Assembly (NCBI RefSeq): GCF_004353905.1
Contig: NZ_SMOD01000029.1
Coordinates: 1-64,000 of the forward strand
Direction of reading: 5' to 3'
Source: Paraburkholderia guartelaensis
GTDB lineage: Bacteria > Pseudomonadota > Gammaproteobacteria > Burkholderiales > Burkholderiaceae
DNA: 64,000 nt
Part shown: in pieces, positions 25,734 to 34,220 of the stretch
Position numbering within the stretch: position 1 is the stretch's first letter
How the letters are laid out: every line of letters begins with the position of its first letter
Made by a program: the position numbers and the translations under genes
The notes under the pieces: generated by a model
The model's database searches: none
What the model was told of the DNA's origin: nothing
The model's input: the letters and a program-made list of their open reading frames with translations, nothing else

Positions 25734-26663
25734 ATGGATATCCAGCAAGCCAGCTCGCTCGCCTCGAGCGCCGTTACCGCCGCCATTCCGCTCATGTTCG
25801 CGGGCGTGGGCGAACTCGTCACCGAGAAGTCGGGCGTGCTCAACCTCGGCGTGGAAGGCATGATGCTGATGGGCGCCGTCACGGGCTACGCGGTCACGAC
25901 CATTACCGGCAGCCCATGGCTCGGCCTCGTCGCGGGTATGGCCGCCGGCATTGCGATGTCGTTGCTGTTCGGCTTTCTCGTGCTCACCATGCTCGCCAAC
26001 CAGGTCGCAACGGGCCTCTCGCTCACGATCTTCGGCGTCGGGCTCTCGGCATATGTCGGCAAGCCGTACACTTCGGCCGCCACCTCGGCGACCATCGCGG
26101 CATGGCCGATTCCGGGGCTCTCGCAACTGCCCGTGGTCGGGCAGGCGTTCTTCAGCCTCACGCCTGTCGACTACCTCGCGTTCATCATGTTCGCCGTGGT
26201 CGGCTGGTTCCTCTATCGCACGCGCGCCGGGCTCGTGCTGCGCTCGGTCGGCGAGTCGCCGCAAGTTGCGCATTCTGTGGGCTTTCCCGTGATCGGCGTG
26301 CGCTATGGCGCGACCGCCTTCGGCGGCGCGATGGCGGGCCTCGCTGGCAGCTACTACTCCGTGGTGCAGCTGCATCTGTGGCAGGAGCAGATCACGGCAG
26401 GGCGCGGCTGGATCGCGCTCGCGCTCGTCGTGTTCGCGACGTGGCGCCCGGGCCGCCTTCTGATCGGTGCGCTGCTCTTTGGTGCGGTCACGGGCGCGCA
26501 GTTCTATGCGCAGGCCGTGGGCGTGCCGGTGCCCACGCAGTTCCTCGCCATGCTGCCGTACGTCGCGACGATCGTCGTGCTCGTGCTCATCTCGCGCAAC
26601 CCGAACACGATCCGCCTGAACGCGCCGGCTTCGCTCGGCAAGCCGTTCTTTGGGGCCGCCTAG
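25734..26663 (+). CDS. BMP-type ABC importer permease 2 (YufQ/NupQ-like)
   Basis: A 309-residue membrane protein with about nine hydrophobic segments. It contains FAGVGELVTEKSGVLNLGVE followed by GMMLMGAV, the signature of the small permease in this transporter class, and GRGWIALALVVFATWRPGRL in the coupling region. It is predicted to heterodimerise with the product of 24588-25694. The binding-protein gene starts 77 bases downstream. Confidence 0.9.
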   Translation: MDIQQASSLASSAVTAAIPLMFAGVGELVTEKSGVLNLGVEGMMLMGAVTGYAVTTITGSPWLGLVAGMAAGIAMSLLFGFLVLTMLANQVATGLSLTIFGVGLSAYVGKPYTSAATSATIAAWPIPGLSQLPVVGQAFFSLTPVDYLAFIMFAVVGWFLYRTRAGLVLRSVGESPQVAHSVGFPVIGVRYGATAFGGAMAGLAGSYYSVVQLHLWQEQITAGRGWIALALVVFATWRPGRLLIGALLFGAVTGAQFYAQAVGVPVPTQFLAMLPYVATIVVLVLISRNPNTIRLNAPASLGKPFFGAA

Positions 26664-26740
26664 ATGGGGCTATCTATACGGAATACTAATCAACACGCCT
26701 TGAACGCTCGCAGTTCCCAATTCACGACAGGAGATCCACG

Positions 26741-27826
26741 ATGAAAAAAACCATCCTGACCGCTTTCGCCGTCGCCGCCACGTGCGGCACGGCGGCCCTC
26801 GCGCCCGCGGCCCACGCCGCCGACGTGCCGGGTGTCGCGTTCGTCTATCTCGGCAATCCGGGCGATGCCGGCTGGACCTTCGCGCACGATCAGGGCTCGA
26901 AGGTCGCCGAGCAGAAGTTCGGCAACAAGATCAAGATCACGCGCGTGGAAAACGTGCCGGAATCGGCGGACTCGGAGCGCGTGTTCCGCGACCTCGCGAA
27001 CAAGGGCAACAAGATCATCTTTGGCACGAGCTTCGGTTATCAGGACTTCCAGCTCAAGGTGGCGAAGGATTTCCCGGACACCGTGTTCCTGCACGCCACC
27101 GGCTACAAGAAGGCGCCGAACTTCGGCACCTATGACGTGCGCATGTATCAGGGCGCGTATCTCGCGGGCGTGGCGGCCGGTTACGCGACGAAGACCAACA
27201 CGCTCGGTTTCGTCGCTTCGGTGCCGATTCCCGAGGTCGTGCGCAACATCAACGCGTACACGCTCGGCGCGCGTTCGGTGAATCCGAAGGTGCATACCAA
27301 GGTCATCTGGATCAACAGCTGGTTCGATCCGGGCAAGGAGAAGCAGGCCGCTGAAACGCTGATCGGCCAGGGCGCCGACGTGCTGCTGCAAAACACTGAT
27401 TCGAGCGCGACGCTCGCCACCGCCGAAGAGAAGAAGGTCCACGCGTTCGGTTGGGACTCGAACATGAAGAAGTTCGGCCCGCACGCGCACCTGGGCTCGG
27501 TCGAGGCGAACTGGGGCGTGTACTACGTCGCGGCGATCCAGCAGGTGCTCGATGGCAAATGGAAGAACGACCCCGTGTGGTGGGGCATTCCGCAAAAGGC
27601 CGTCGATCTCGGCGACGTCAACACGTCCGAGCTTTCGGCCGACGCGCAAAAGGCCGTCGCCGCGAAGCGCGAACAGATCGCGAGCGGCAAGTGGGACGTC
27701 TTCACGGGCCCGATCAAGGATCAGACGGGCGCAGTCAAGATTCCGGCCGGCAAGACGCTGACCGACCCGGAACTGCAACGCCTGAACTGGTACGTCGAAG
27801 GCGTGGACGGCTCGCTGCCGAAATAA
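26741..27826 (+). CDS. BMP family ABC transporter substrate-binding protein
   Basis: A 361-residue Bmp/PnrA-like receptor. The signal peptide is MKKTILTAFAVAATCGTAAL with likely cleavage after AHAA. The mature protein begins DVPGVAFVYLGNPGDAGWTF and contains IIFGTSFGYQDFQLKVAKDF, YQGAYLAGVAAGYATKTN and HAFGWDSNMKKFGPHAHLGS, all standard landmarks. No lipobox is visible, so it should be a soluble periplasmic protein. The family binds purine nucleosides or bases. A ribosome binding site (CAGGAGATCCACG) precedes the ATG. Confidence 0.92.
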   Translation: MKKTILTAFAVAATCGTAALAPAAHAADVPGVAFVYLGNPGDAGWTFAHDQGSKVAEQKFGNKIKITRVENVPESADSERVFRDLANKGNKIIFGTSFGYQDFQLKVAKDFPDTVFLHATGYKKAPNFGTYDVRMYQGAYLAGVAAGYATKTNTLGFVASVPIPEVVRNINAYTLGARSVNPKVHTKVIWINSWFDPGKEKQAAETLIGQGADVLLQNTDSSATLATAEEKKVHAFGWDSNMKKFGPHAHLGSVEANWGVYYVAAIQQVLDGKWKNDPVWWGIPQKAVDLGDVNTSELSADAQKAVAAKREQIASGKWDVFTGPIKDQTGAVKIPAGKTLTDPELQRLNWYVEGVDGSLPK

Positions 27827-27906
27827 GCATGAGCCAGACGCTCGCGCCGTCCTGCACGGCGCGGGTGCGAGTGCATTCTTCGTACGATTTAGACGTGCGT
27901 ACGCGA

Positions 27907-27945
27907 AACGGCTGCGTGTAGCGCTGAGAGGCGCGCGCAGCCGTT
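27907..27945 (+). terminator. Hairpin after the BMP ABC operon (possible terminator)
   Basis: AACGGCTGCG pairs perfectly with CGCAGCCGTT across a 19-base loop. The following sequence (CGACTTTCT) is only mildly T-rich. It lies between the importer and the convergent dodecin gene, so it may end transcription from either side. Confidence 0.5.
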
Positions 27946-27976
27946 CGACTTTCTAGCAGCGCAACGCAGCGCCGCG

Positions 27977-28186
27977 TCAGTCGTCGATGCGTATGCCGAC
28001 CTTGATCGTGACCTGCCAGTGCGAGACCTGATCGTTTTCGATCAGGCCGCGCGTTTCCACGACCTCGAACCAGTGCAGGAAGCGCAGGGTCTTCGACGCC
28101 CGCGCGATGGCGCAACGAATGGCGTCGTCGCTGGACACCTTGGACGAGCCGGTAAGTTCGATCTGCTTGTAAACGTGGTCGTTCAT
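27977..28186 (-). CDS. Dodecin (flavin-storage protein)
   Basis: A 69-residue dodecin. It begins with MNDHVYKQIELTGSSKVSSD, continues DAIRCAIARASKTLRFLHWF, and has the conserved EVVETRGLIENDQVSHWQVT ending in VKVG-like VTIKVGIRI. The tryptophan in LHWFEV is the residue that stacks on flavin in characterised dodecins. It forms hollow dodecamers that store riboflavin, FMN or FAD. It is monocistronic and convergent with the BMP importer genes. No functional link to them is evident. Confidence 0.93.
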   Translation of the reverse strand: MNDHVYKQIELTGSSKVSSDDAIRCAIARASKTLRFLHWFEVVETRGLIENDQVSHWQVTIKVGIRIDD

Positions 28187-28375
28187 GGCAGTGTCTCCTC
28201 GTGGGTCGCGCAGCGTCGGCGCGTCAATCGAGTATAGGTAACGGACCGGGGCGCAAGGGCAAAGATGAGAGAAGCCCGGCGCCAGTTATCATGGCGCCTC
28301 GCGCGAAAACGAGCATTCAACGTGCCCGTTTTGCAGGCGTGAATGCACAACGGCGAATGACAGGAGACGGAGAAA

Positions 28376-29281
28376 ATGGGCGGGCAGGTATTGGGTTTTT
28401 GCGGACCGGGGCTGATGGGCGCGCCGATGATTCGTCGTTTGCTGCGCGCCGGGCACGCCGTGCGCGTGTGGAACCGCTCGCCGGCGAAGGCGCAGGCGCT
28501 GATCGCCGACGGCGCGCAAGTGGCTGCGACGCCCGATGAACTCGCGCGCGAGGCCGACGTGGTGTTGCTATGCGTCGCCGATGCGGCAGCGGTCGAGCAG
28601 GTGGTGTTCGGCGAGCACGGGCTCCTGGCCGGTACGCCCGGCGCAGGCGTGCGCGTGCGCGTGCGCCGCATCGTCGATCATTCGAGCATTCCTCCCGACG
28701 CGACGCGCAGGCTCGCAGAGCGCGCGGCGGCGTTCGGCGTGGGTTGGGTCGACGCGCCGGTTTCGGGCGGCGTGGCGGGCGCGCAGAACGGCACGCTGGC
28801 GATCATGGCGGGCGGGGCAACTGCCGACGTCGAAGCCGTTACGCCGATCCTCGGCGCCTACGCGGCGCGCGTGACCCATATGGGTGGCGTGGGCGCGGGT
28901 CAGACCACAAAGCTGTGCAACCAGGCCATCGTCACGGCGACAGTGGCGGCGATCGCCGAAGCGGTGAGCCTCGCGCGGCGCAGCGGCATCGACGCCGCGA
29001 AATTGCCCGACGCGCTTGCGGGCGGCTGGGCCGATTCGACGTTGCTGCGCACGTTCGTGCCGCGCATGACGCAAGACGGGCTCGAATCCATCGGCGCACT
29101 CAAGACGTTCCAGAAAGATGTGGACACGATCGCCGCTGCGGCCGCGCAGACCGGCACGCCTATGCCCGTCTCGAGCACGGTCCAGCAATTGCTGCGTCTC
29201 GCGGCAGCCATGGGCCTCGAGCAGGTCGATTTTTCGGGCTTCATCGACGTGCTGCAGACACCGCGCAGCGGCGAAGCGTGA
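28376..29281 (+). CDS. NAD(P)-dependent beta-hydroxyacid dehydrogenase
   Basis: A 301-residue 3-hydroxyisobutyrate dehydrogenase-family enzyme. The N-terminal dinucleotide-binding motif is GFCGPGLMGAPM (7-18), substrate loop VDAPVSGGVAGAQNGTLAIM, and the catalytic lysine lies in GAGQTTKLCNQAI (near residue 179). The family includes tartronate semialdehyde reductase (GlxR/GarR), which would be a logical step after glyoxylate from the purine pathway. The divergent N-terminus and the lack of a gcl or hyi neighbour mean I cannot assign the substrate. GGAGA lies just upstream of the ATG. Confidence 0.85.
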   Translation: MGGQVLGFCGPGLMGAPMIRRLLRAGHAVRVWNRSPAKAQALIADGAQVAATPDELAREADVVLLCVADAAAVEQVVFGEHGLLAGTPGAGVRVRVRRIVDHSSIPPDATRRLAERAAAFGVGWVDAPVSGGVAGAQNGTLAIMAGGATADVEAVTPILGAYAARVTHMGGVGAGQTTKLCNQAIVTATVAAIAEAVSLARRSGIDAAKLPDALAGGWADSTLLRTFVPRMTQDGLESIGALKTFQKDVDTIAAAAAQTGTPMPVSSTVQQLLRLAAAMGLEQVDFSGFIDVLQTPRSGEA

Positions 29282-29429
29282 CCTGATCAGGCACCCGCAG
29301 GCCTCGCGGGCGATGCGGCCCCGTTGTAACCGGCGCGCATGGCGGCCTTCACATTGCTCACTTCTTGCCGTGTCATGCTGCACGGAGCAGGGCTCTCCGC
29401 GCGGCTGGAACTCGCGCGCGAAGTGGCAT

Positions 29430-29453
29430 AACCTGCTAAAATTACAGGTTTTT
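29430..29453 (+). promoter_or_regulatory. Extended -10 promoter within a small hairpin ahead of the ABC-F gene
   Basis: TGCTAAAAT (TAAAAT at about 29437-29442) is an extended -10 about 40 bases before the GTG start. It sits between AACCTG and CAGGTT, which form a six-base inverted repeat followed by TTT. The palindrome may be fortuitous or an operator. Confidence 0.45.
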
Positions 29454-29479
29454 CGTCGATCTACTTTCCGGGACGCGCT

Positions 29480-31072
29480 GTGCTCTCTACCGCCAACATC
29501 ACCATGCAATTCGGGCCGAAGCCCTTGTTCGAGAACATCTCGGTCAAATTCGGCGAAGGCAACCGCTATGGCCTGATCGGCGCGAACGGTTGCGGCAAAT
29601 CCACGTTCATGAAGATCCTCGGTGGGGATCTCGAGCAGAGTTCGGGCAACGTCATCCTCGAGCCGAACGTGCGTCTGGGCAAGCTGCGCCAGGATCAGTT
29701 CGCGTATGAAGACGTGCGCGTGCTCGACGTCGTCATGATGGGCCACACCGAAATGTGGGCTGCGATGACCGAACGTGACGCGATCTACGCGAACCCCGAA
29801 GCCACCGACGACGACTACATGCACGCCGCCGAACTCGAAGCGAAGTTCGCCGAGTACGACGGCTACACGGCCGAAGCGCGCGCGGGCGAACTGCTGCTCG
29901 GCATCGGCATCGGCACGGAGTTCCACAACGGCCCGATGAGCGGCGTGGCGCCGGGCTGGAAGCTGCGCGTGCTGCTCGCGCAGGCGCTGTTCTCGAAGCC
30001 GGACGTGCTGCTGCTCGACGAACCGACCAACAACCTCGACATCAACTCGATCCGCTGGCTCGAAGACGTGCTCAACGAGTACAACTCGACCATGATCATC
30101 ATCTCCCACGATCGACACTTCCTGAACCAGGTCTGCACGCACATGGCGGACATGGACTACGGCACGCTGAAGGTCTGGCCGGGCAACTACGACGACTACA
30201 TGCTGGCGTCGACGCAGGCGCGCGAGCGTCAGCAGGCCGCAAACCAGAAGGCGAAGGAGCGCGTGGCCGACCTGCAGGACTTCGTTCGCCGCTTCTCGGC
30301 GAACAAGTCGAAGGCACGCCAGGCCACCAGCCGCCTGAAGATGATCGACAAGATCAAGATCGAGGACTTCAAGCCCTCGTCGCGTCAGAACCCGTTCATC
30401 CGGTTCGAGTTCGAGAAGAAGCTGCACAACATCGTCGTGGTCGCGGAAGAGATCACGAAGACGTACGAGCGCCGCATCTTCAACAAGCTCAGCATCAGCG
30501 TGCAGCCGGGCGAGCGCATCGCGATCATCGGCGAGAACGGCGCGGGCAAGACCACGCTGCTGCGCTCGCTGCTCGGCAACCTGGCCGTCGATAACGGCTC
30601 GGTTAAGTGGGCGGAGAACGCGAACGTGGGCTACATGCCGCAGGACACGTACGAAGAATTCCCGGCCGACGTGACGCTGATGGACTGGATCGACCAGTAC
30701 CGCCAGGAAGGCGACGACGAACAGTCGGTGCGCGGCACGCTGGGCCGTCTGCTCTTCAATGCCGATGACATCAGGAAGTCGGTGAAGGTGCTGTCGGGCG
30801 GCGAGAAGGGTCGCATGATCTGGGGCAAGCTGATGCTCGGCCGCCACAACGTGCTGCTCATGGACGAGCCCACGAACCACATGGACATGGAGTCGATCGA
30901 GTCGCTGCAGATCGCGCTCGAAAAGTTCGAAGGCACGCTCGTTTTCGTGTCGCACGACCGCGAGTTCGTGAACGGTCTGGCCAACCGCATCATCGAGGTG
31001 AAAACCGATGGCACGGTCAAGGACTACAGCGGCAACTACGAAGACTTCCTGGTGAGCCAGGGGCTGCAGTGA
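29480..31072 (+). CDS. ybiT: ABC-F family ATPase (YbiT type)
   Basis: A 530-residue soluble protein with two ABC domains and no membrane part, of the class that works on ribosomes. The first domain has Walker A GANGCGKST and an atypical signature SGVAPGWKLRVLLAQALF, which is characteristic of YbiT-like members. The second has GENGAGKTT and LSGGEKGRM. The helical P-site linker between them (about 240-290, KAKERVADLQDFVRRFSANK) is basic. GTG at 29480 is the start. Both Walker B DEPTN motifs are intact. The specific translational task of this subgroup is poorly defined. Confidence 0.92.
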   Translation: MLSTANITMQFGPKPLFENISVKFGEGNRYGLIGANGCGKSTFMKILGGDLEQSSGNVILEPNVRLGKLRQDQFAYEDVRVLDVVMMGHTEMWAAMTERDAIYANPEATDDDYMHAAELEAKFAEYDGYTAEARAGELLLGIGIGTEFHNGPMSGVAPGWKLRVLLAQALFSKPDVLLLDEPTNNLDINSIRWLEDVLNEYNSTMIIISHDRHFLNQVCTHMADMDYGTLKVWPGNYDDYMLASTQARERQQAANQKAKERVADLQDFVRRFSANKSKARQATSRLKMIDKIKIEDFKPSSRQNPFIRFEFEKKLHNIVVVAEEITKTYERRIFNKLSISVQPGERIAIIGENGAGKTTLLRSLLGNLAVDNGSVKWAENANVGYMPQDTYEEFPADVTLMDWIDQYRQEGDDEQSVRGTLGRLLFNADDIRKSVKVLSGGEKGRMIWGKLMLGRHNVLLMDEPTNHMDMESIESLQIALEKFEGTLVFVSHDREFVNGLANRIIEVKTDGTVKDYSGNYEDFLVSQGLQ

Positions 31073-31101
31073 GTTTCGGTCGCTGATCGAAGCATGAAAT
31101 G

Positions 31102-31140
31102 AAAACGGGCGGCGCGTGAGCGTCGCCCGTTTTGTTTTTT
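31102..31140 (+). terminator. Strong rho-independent terminator after the ABC-F gene
   Basis: AAAACGGGCG (31102-31111) pairs with CGCCCGTTTT (31124-31133), followed by GTTTTTT. Confidence 0.9.
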
Positions 31141-31157
31141 GGCCGCTGCAGGTTCGC

Positions 31158-31185
31158 TTTACGTTTGCGTCAACCACGCTAGAAT
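31158..31185 (+). promoter_or_regulatory. Probable sigma70 promoter of the aldehyde dehydrogenase gene
   Basis: TTTACG (31158-31163) and TAGAAT (31180-31185) are separated by 16 bases. If used, transcription would begin near 31192. That leaves a leader of about 155 bases before the ATG at 31350, containing the hairpin at 31271-31304. Confidence 0.5.
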
Positions 31186-31270
31186 GCAATGTCGCCGCGG
31201 CGAGCGCCGCGATGAAAAGCGCAAACGCATACGGAACTTTGCATGGGATGGCAGTAAGTGCTCTGCATGA

Positions 31271-31304
31271 GCCCGGAGTAAGTGCTAAAGCACTAACTCC
31301 GGGC
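31271..31304 (+). promoter_or_regulatory. 16-bp-arm hairpin in the aldehyde dehydrogenase leader
   Basis: GCCCGGAGTAAGTGCT, loop AA, AGCACTAACTCCGGGC. The arms pair throughout except for an A-A mismatch at the seventh pair from the loop. Geometry is identical to the unit next to the sugar permease at 3424-3457, and several base pairs differ in a compensated way. The gene's AGGAGA lies 32 bases downstream. No T run follows, so it is not a simple terminator. Confidence 0.75.
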
Positions 31305-31349
31305 GACAGCCGAAGCGCAAACTGCCATCGACAGACAGGAGACAGGTAG

Positions 31350-32783
31350 ATGAACGACTACACGCAGTTCTACATCAACGGCCAGTGGGTCGCCCCGCAC
31401 GGCAAGGGCACGATCGACGTGTTCGACTCGGGCACCGAGGCGGTGATGGGCCGCATCCCCGAGGGGATCGAAGCGGATGCCGAAGCGGCCGTCGCCGCCG
31501 CGCGAGCAGCCTTCGATGGCTGGGCCGCGACGCCCGCCGCCGAGCGCGGGGCGTATCTGCAGAAAATCGCCGACAACCTCAAGGCTCGCACCGACGAACT
31601 CGCGCAGTTGATCGCAGGCGAAGTTGGCATGCCGCTCAAGCTCGCGCGCGCCATTCAAGTGGGCGGCCCCGTCTACAACTGGGGCGCTTACGCGCAGCTC
31701 GCAAGCGAGTTCCAGTACGAGGAGCGTGTGGGCAACTCGCTCGTCGTGCGCGAACCGGTGGGCGTCGTCGCGGCCATCACGCCGTGGAACTATCCGCTCA
31801 ACCAGATCACGCTCAAGGTCGCCGCCGCGCTCGCCGCCGGCTGCACCGTCGTGCTCAAGCCTTCGGAGGTCGCGCCGCTCAACGCGTTCGTCCTCGCCGA
31901 GGCCATCCACGAAGCCGGCCTGCCCGCGGGCGTGTTCAATCTCGTGACGGGCTACGGTCCCGTGGTGGGCGAACTGCTCGCGCGCCATCCGGACGTCGAC
32001 ATGGTGTCGTTCACCGGCTCGACGCGTGCGGGCAAACGCGTGTCGGAAGTCGCGTCAGCGACGGTCAAGCGCGTTGCGCTGGAGCTGGGCGGCAAGTCGG
32101 CCGCCGTCGTGCTCGACGACGCCGACTTCGCGGCCGCCGTGAAAGGCACCGTGGGCGCGTGCTTCCTCAACTCGGGGCAGACCTGCTCGGCCCACACGCG
32201 CATGATCGTGCCGGAGTCGCGTTACGAAGAAGCGCGAGACCTCGCGAAGCAGGCCGCCGAGGCGTTCAAGGTGGGCGACCCGCGCGACGAGAAAGCGAAG
32301 CTCGGCCCGCTCGCCTCGAAAGTGCAGCAGGAGCGCGTGCTGCACTACATCGAGCGCGGCATGGCCGACGGCGCCGAGCTCGTGACGGGCGGCCCCGGCA
32401 TGCCGGAAGGCGTGACGCAGGGCTTCTTCGTGAAACCGACCGTGTTCGGCCGCGTGCCGCGCGACGCGGCCATCGCGCAGGAAGAGATCTTCGGCCCGGT
32501 GCTGACGATCCTCACGGCGAAGGACGAAGACGACGCCGTCGCGATCGCCAACGACTCGCTCTATGGCCTCGGCGGCGCGGTCTGGGCCGGCAGCGACGAG
32601 CGTGCGATGCGCGTGGCGCGCCGTATCCGTACAGGCCAGATCGACATCAACGGCGGCGCCTGGAACATGGCCGCGCCCTTCGGCGGCTTCAAGCAGTCGG
32701 GACACGGCCGCGAAAACGGCGCGTACGGCCTCGAGGAATACCTCGAATACAAGTCGATGCAGTTCAAGGTGCCGAAGGGCTGA
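31350..32783 (+). CDS. NAD(P)-dependent aldehyde dehydrogenase
   Basis: A 477-residue aldehyde dehydrogenase of usual length. The catalytic cysteine is C279 in NSGQTCSAHTRM and the general base E245 in LELGGKSAAVV. The cofactor region reads TPWNYPLNQITLKVAAALAA and FTGSTRAGKRV. It starts MNDYTQFYINGQWV at ATG 31350 with a strong AGGAGACAG. Substrate cannot be read from sequence; broad-range aldehyde oxidation is the safe call. It is flanked by terminators and is probably monocistronic. The upstream leader carries an unusual hairpin. Confidence 0.9.
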   Translation: MNDYTQFYINGQWVAPHGKGTIDVFDSGTEAVMGRIPEGIEADAEAAVAAARAAFDGWAATPAAERGAYLQKIADNLKARTDELAQLIAGEVGMPLKLARAIQVGGPVYNWGAYAQLASEFQYEERVGNSLVVREPVGVVAAITPWNYPLNQITLKVAAALAAGCTVVLKPSEVAPLNAFVLAEAIHEAGLPAGVFNLVTGYGPVVGELLARHPDVDMVSFTGSTRAGKRVSEVASATVKRVALELGGKSAAVVLDDADFAAAVKGTVGACFLNSGQTCSAHTRMIVPESRYEEARDLAKQAAEAFKVGDPRDEKAKLGPLASKVQQERVLHYIERGMADGAELVTGGPGMPEGVTQGFFVKPTVFGRVPRDAAIAQEEIFGPVLTILTAKDEDDAVAIANDSLYGLGGAVWAGSDERAMRVARRIRTGQIDINGGAWNMAAPFGGFKQSGHGRENGAYGLEEYLEYKSMQFKVPKG

Positions 32784-32844
32784 TGAGGCATCTCGTCGCG
32801 CGCTATCGCAAATCTTTTAATGCGACGTGTTGATGCAGGTCATG

Positions 32845-32877
32845 AACGCGGGCTTCTTTACAGAAGTCCGCGTTTTT
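32845..32877 (+). terminator. Rho-independent terminator after the aldehyde dehydrogenase gene
   Basis: AACGCGG pairs with CCGCGTT, with an inner CTTCT/AGAAG stem and TTAC loop, followed by a T run. Confidence 0.85.
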
Positions 32878-32948
32878 GTTTGATGCATGTCAATGTCATA
32901 TGTGGGGTACGCGCGACCATAAGCGCTTTGTCATCGACAGAGCACAAC

Positions 32949-34139
32949 ATGTTTCCTGGACACTCCTTCGCTCCGCTCCAGATTCGCGGTCGTCAACTCC
33001 TGCCCGTCGTGCAGGGCGGCATGGGTGTCGGCATATCCGCACACCGGCTTGCTGGCAGTGTCGCCCGTGAAGGTGCGCTCGGCACTATCGCGAGCATCGA
33101 CCTGCGCCACCATCACAGCGATCTCATGGACATGTGCCGCGCGGACCCGCGGCACGAAACGCTCGCTCGCGCGAACCTCATCGCGCTTGGCCGCGAGATC
33201 GCGGCGGCACGCAAGCTTGCAGGCGGCAACGGCATGATCGCCGTGAACGTCATGAAGGCGGTGAACGCCCATGCCGACTACGTGCGTGCCGCCTGTGAGC
33301 ATGGCGCCGACGCGATCGTCATGGGCGCGGGCCTGCCGCTCGATCTGCCCGATCTCACGGCGGGCGTGGATATCGCGCTCGTCCCGATCCTGTCGGACGC
33401 ACGGGGCGTCGCGCTCGTGCTCAAGAAGTGGATGAAGAAGGGCCGCCTGCCCGACGCCATCGTGATCGAGCATCCGGCCTACGCGGGCGGCCACCTCGGC
33501 GTGACCGACATCGCCGACATGGGCAACGAGCGCTTCGCCTTCACGAAGATATTCGAGGAACTCGAAGGCGTCTATGCCACGCTCGGCATCTCGCGGCGCG
33601 ACGTGCCGCTCGTCGTGGCGGGCGGCGTCAACAGCCACGAGGCCGTGCGCAAATGGCTCGAGGCGGGTGCAAACGGCGTGCAGGTCGGCACGCCGTTCGC
33701 GGTGACCGAGGAGGGCGACGCGCACCCCGAGTTCAAGCGCGTGCTCGCCGAAGCGAAGCCTGAAGACATCGTCGAGTTCGTGAGCGTGACGGGCCTGCCC
33801 GCACGCGCGGTGAAAACGCCGTGGCTTGAACGTTACTTGCGCAACGAGTCGCGTATTCGCGCCAAGATCGGCTCGCTCAAGCTTGCTTGCCCAACCGGTC
33901 TCGAATGTCTTTCGGCCTGCGGGCTGCGCGACGGCATCGAGAAGTTCGGCCACTTCTGCATCGATACTCGGCTCGCCGCGGCGTTGCGTGGCGACGTCGC
34001 GAACGGCTTGTTCTTCCGCGGGCGTGAAGCGTTGCCGTTCGGCAATGCGATCCGCAGCGTCCGCGACCTCCTGGAGTTGCTGCTGACCGGCGCTGCGCGA
34101 CCTGCGGTCGCACAACGAGCGGCGTTCGCGCTGGCTTGA
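32949..34139 (+). CDS. Nitronate monooxygenase (2-nitropropane dioxygenase family, FMN)
   Basis: A 396-residue TIM-barrel flavoprotein. It starts with FAPLQIRGRQLLPVVQGGMG, typical of FMN-dependent NPD-family enzymes. It contains GADAIVMGAGLPLDLPDL, AIVIEHPAYAGGHLGVTD with the catalytic-region histidine, and the phosphate-binding VVAGGVNSHEAVRKW and GANGVQVGTPFAVTEE. A cysteine-rich stretch near the C-terminus (KLACPTGLECLSACGL) is notable and may bind metal. I chose ATG 32949; a longer in-frame start at 32820 overlaps the previous terminator. Enoyl-reductase-like (FabK) activity is the main alternative in this superfamily. Confidence 0.82.
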   Translation: MFPGHSFAPLQIRGRQLLPVVQGGMGVGISAHRLAGSVAREGALGTIASIDLRHHHSDLMDMCRADPRHETLARANLIALGREIAAARKLAGGNGMIAVNVMKAVNAHADYVRAACEHGADAIVMGAGLPLDLPDLTAGVDIALVPILSDARGVALVLKKWMKKGRLPDAIVIEHPAYAGGHLGVTDIADMGNERFAFTKIFEELEGVYATLGISRRDVPLVVAGGVNSHEAVRKWLEAGANGVQVGTPFAVTEEGDAHPEFKRVLAEAKPEDIVEFVSVTGLPARAVKTPWLERYLRNESRIRAKIGSLKLACPTGLECLSACGLRDGIEKFGHFCIDTRLAAALRGDVANGLFFRGREALPFGNAIRSVRDLLELLLTGAARPAVAQRAAFALA

Positions 34140-34177
34140 TACGTATCAAAACGGCGCCAGACCCCGTCTCTGACAAT
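34136..34177 (+). promoter_or_regulatory. Perfect FNR/ANR box with matching -10, promoter of ompW
   Basis: TTGATACGTATCAA at 34136-34149 matches the FNR/ANR consensus TTGAT-N4-ATCAA exactly and is a full 14-base palindrome. It overlaps the stop codon of the upstream gene. GACAAT at 34172-34177 sits where a -10 belongs if the box is centred at -41.5, the class II activator position. This predicts transcription from about 34184, some 37 bases before the ompW ATG. Confidence 0.8.
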
Positions 34178-34220
34178 TTGTAGGCCTTCAAGGCTAGACC
34201 TACAGACACGGGGATTAACG

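Noticed and set aside
28376..29281. Assigning the beta-hydroxyacid dehydrogenase as tartronate semialdehyde reductase of the glyoxylate route
   Set aside because: Tempting because of nearby purine genes, but glyoxylate carboligase and hydroxypyruvate isomerase genes are absent from the window and the family has many substrates.
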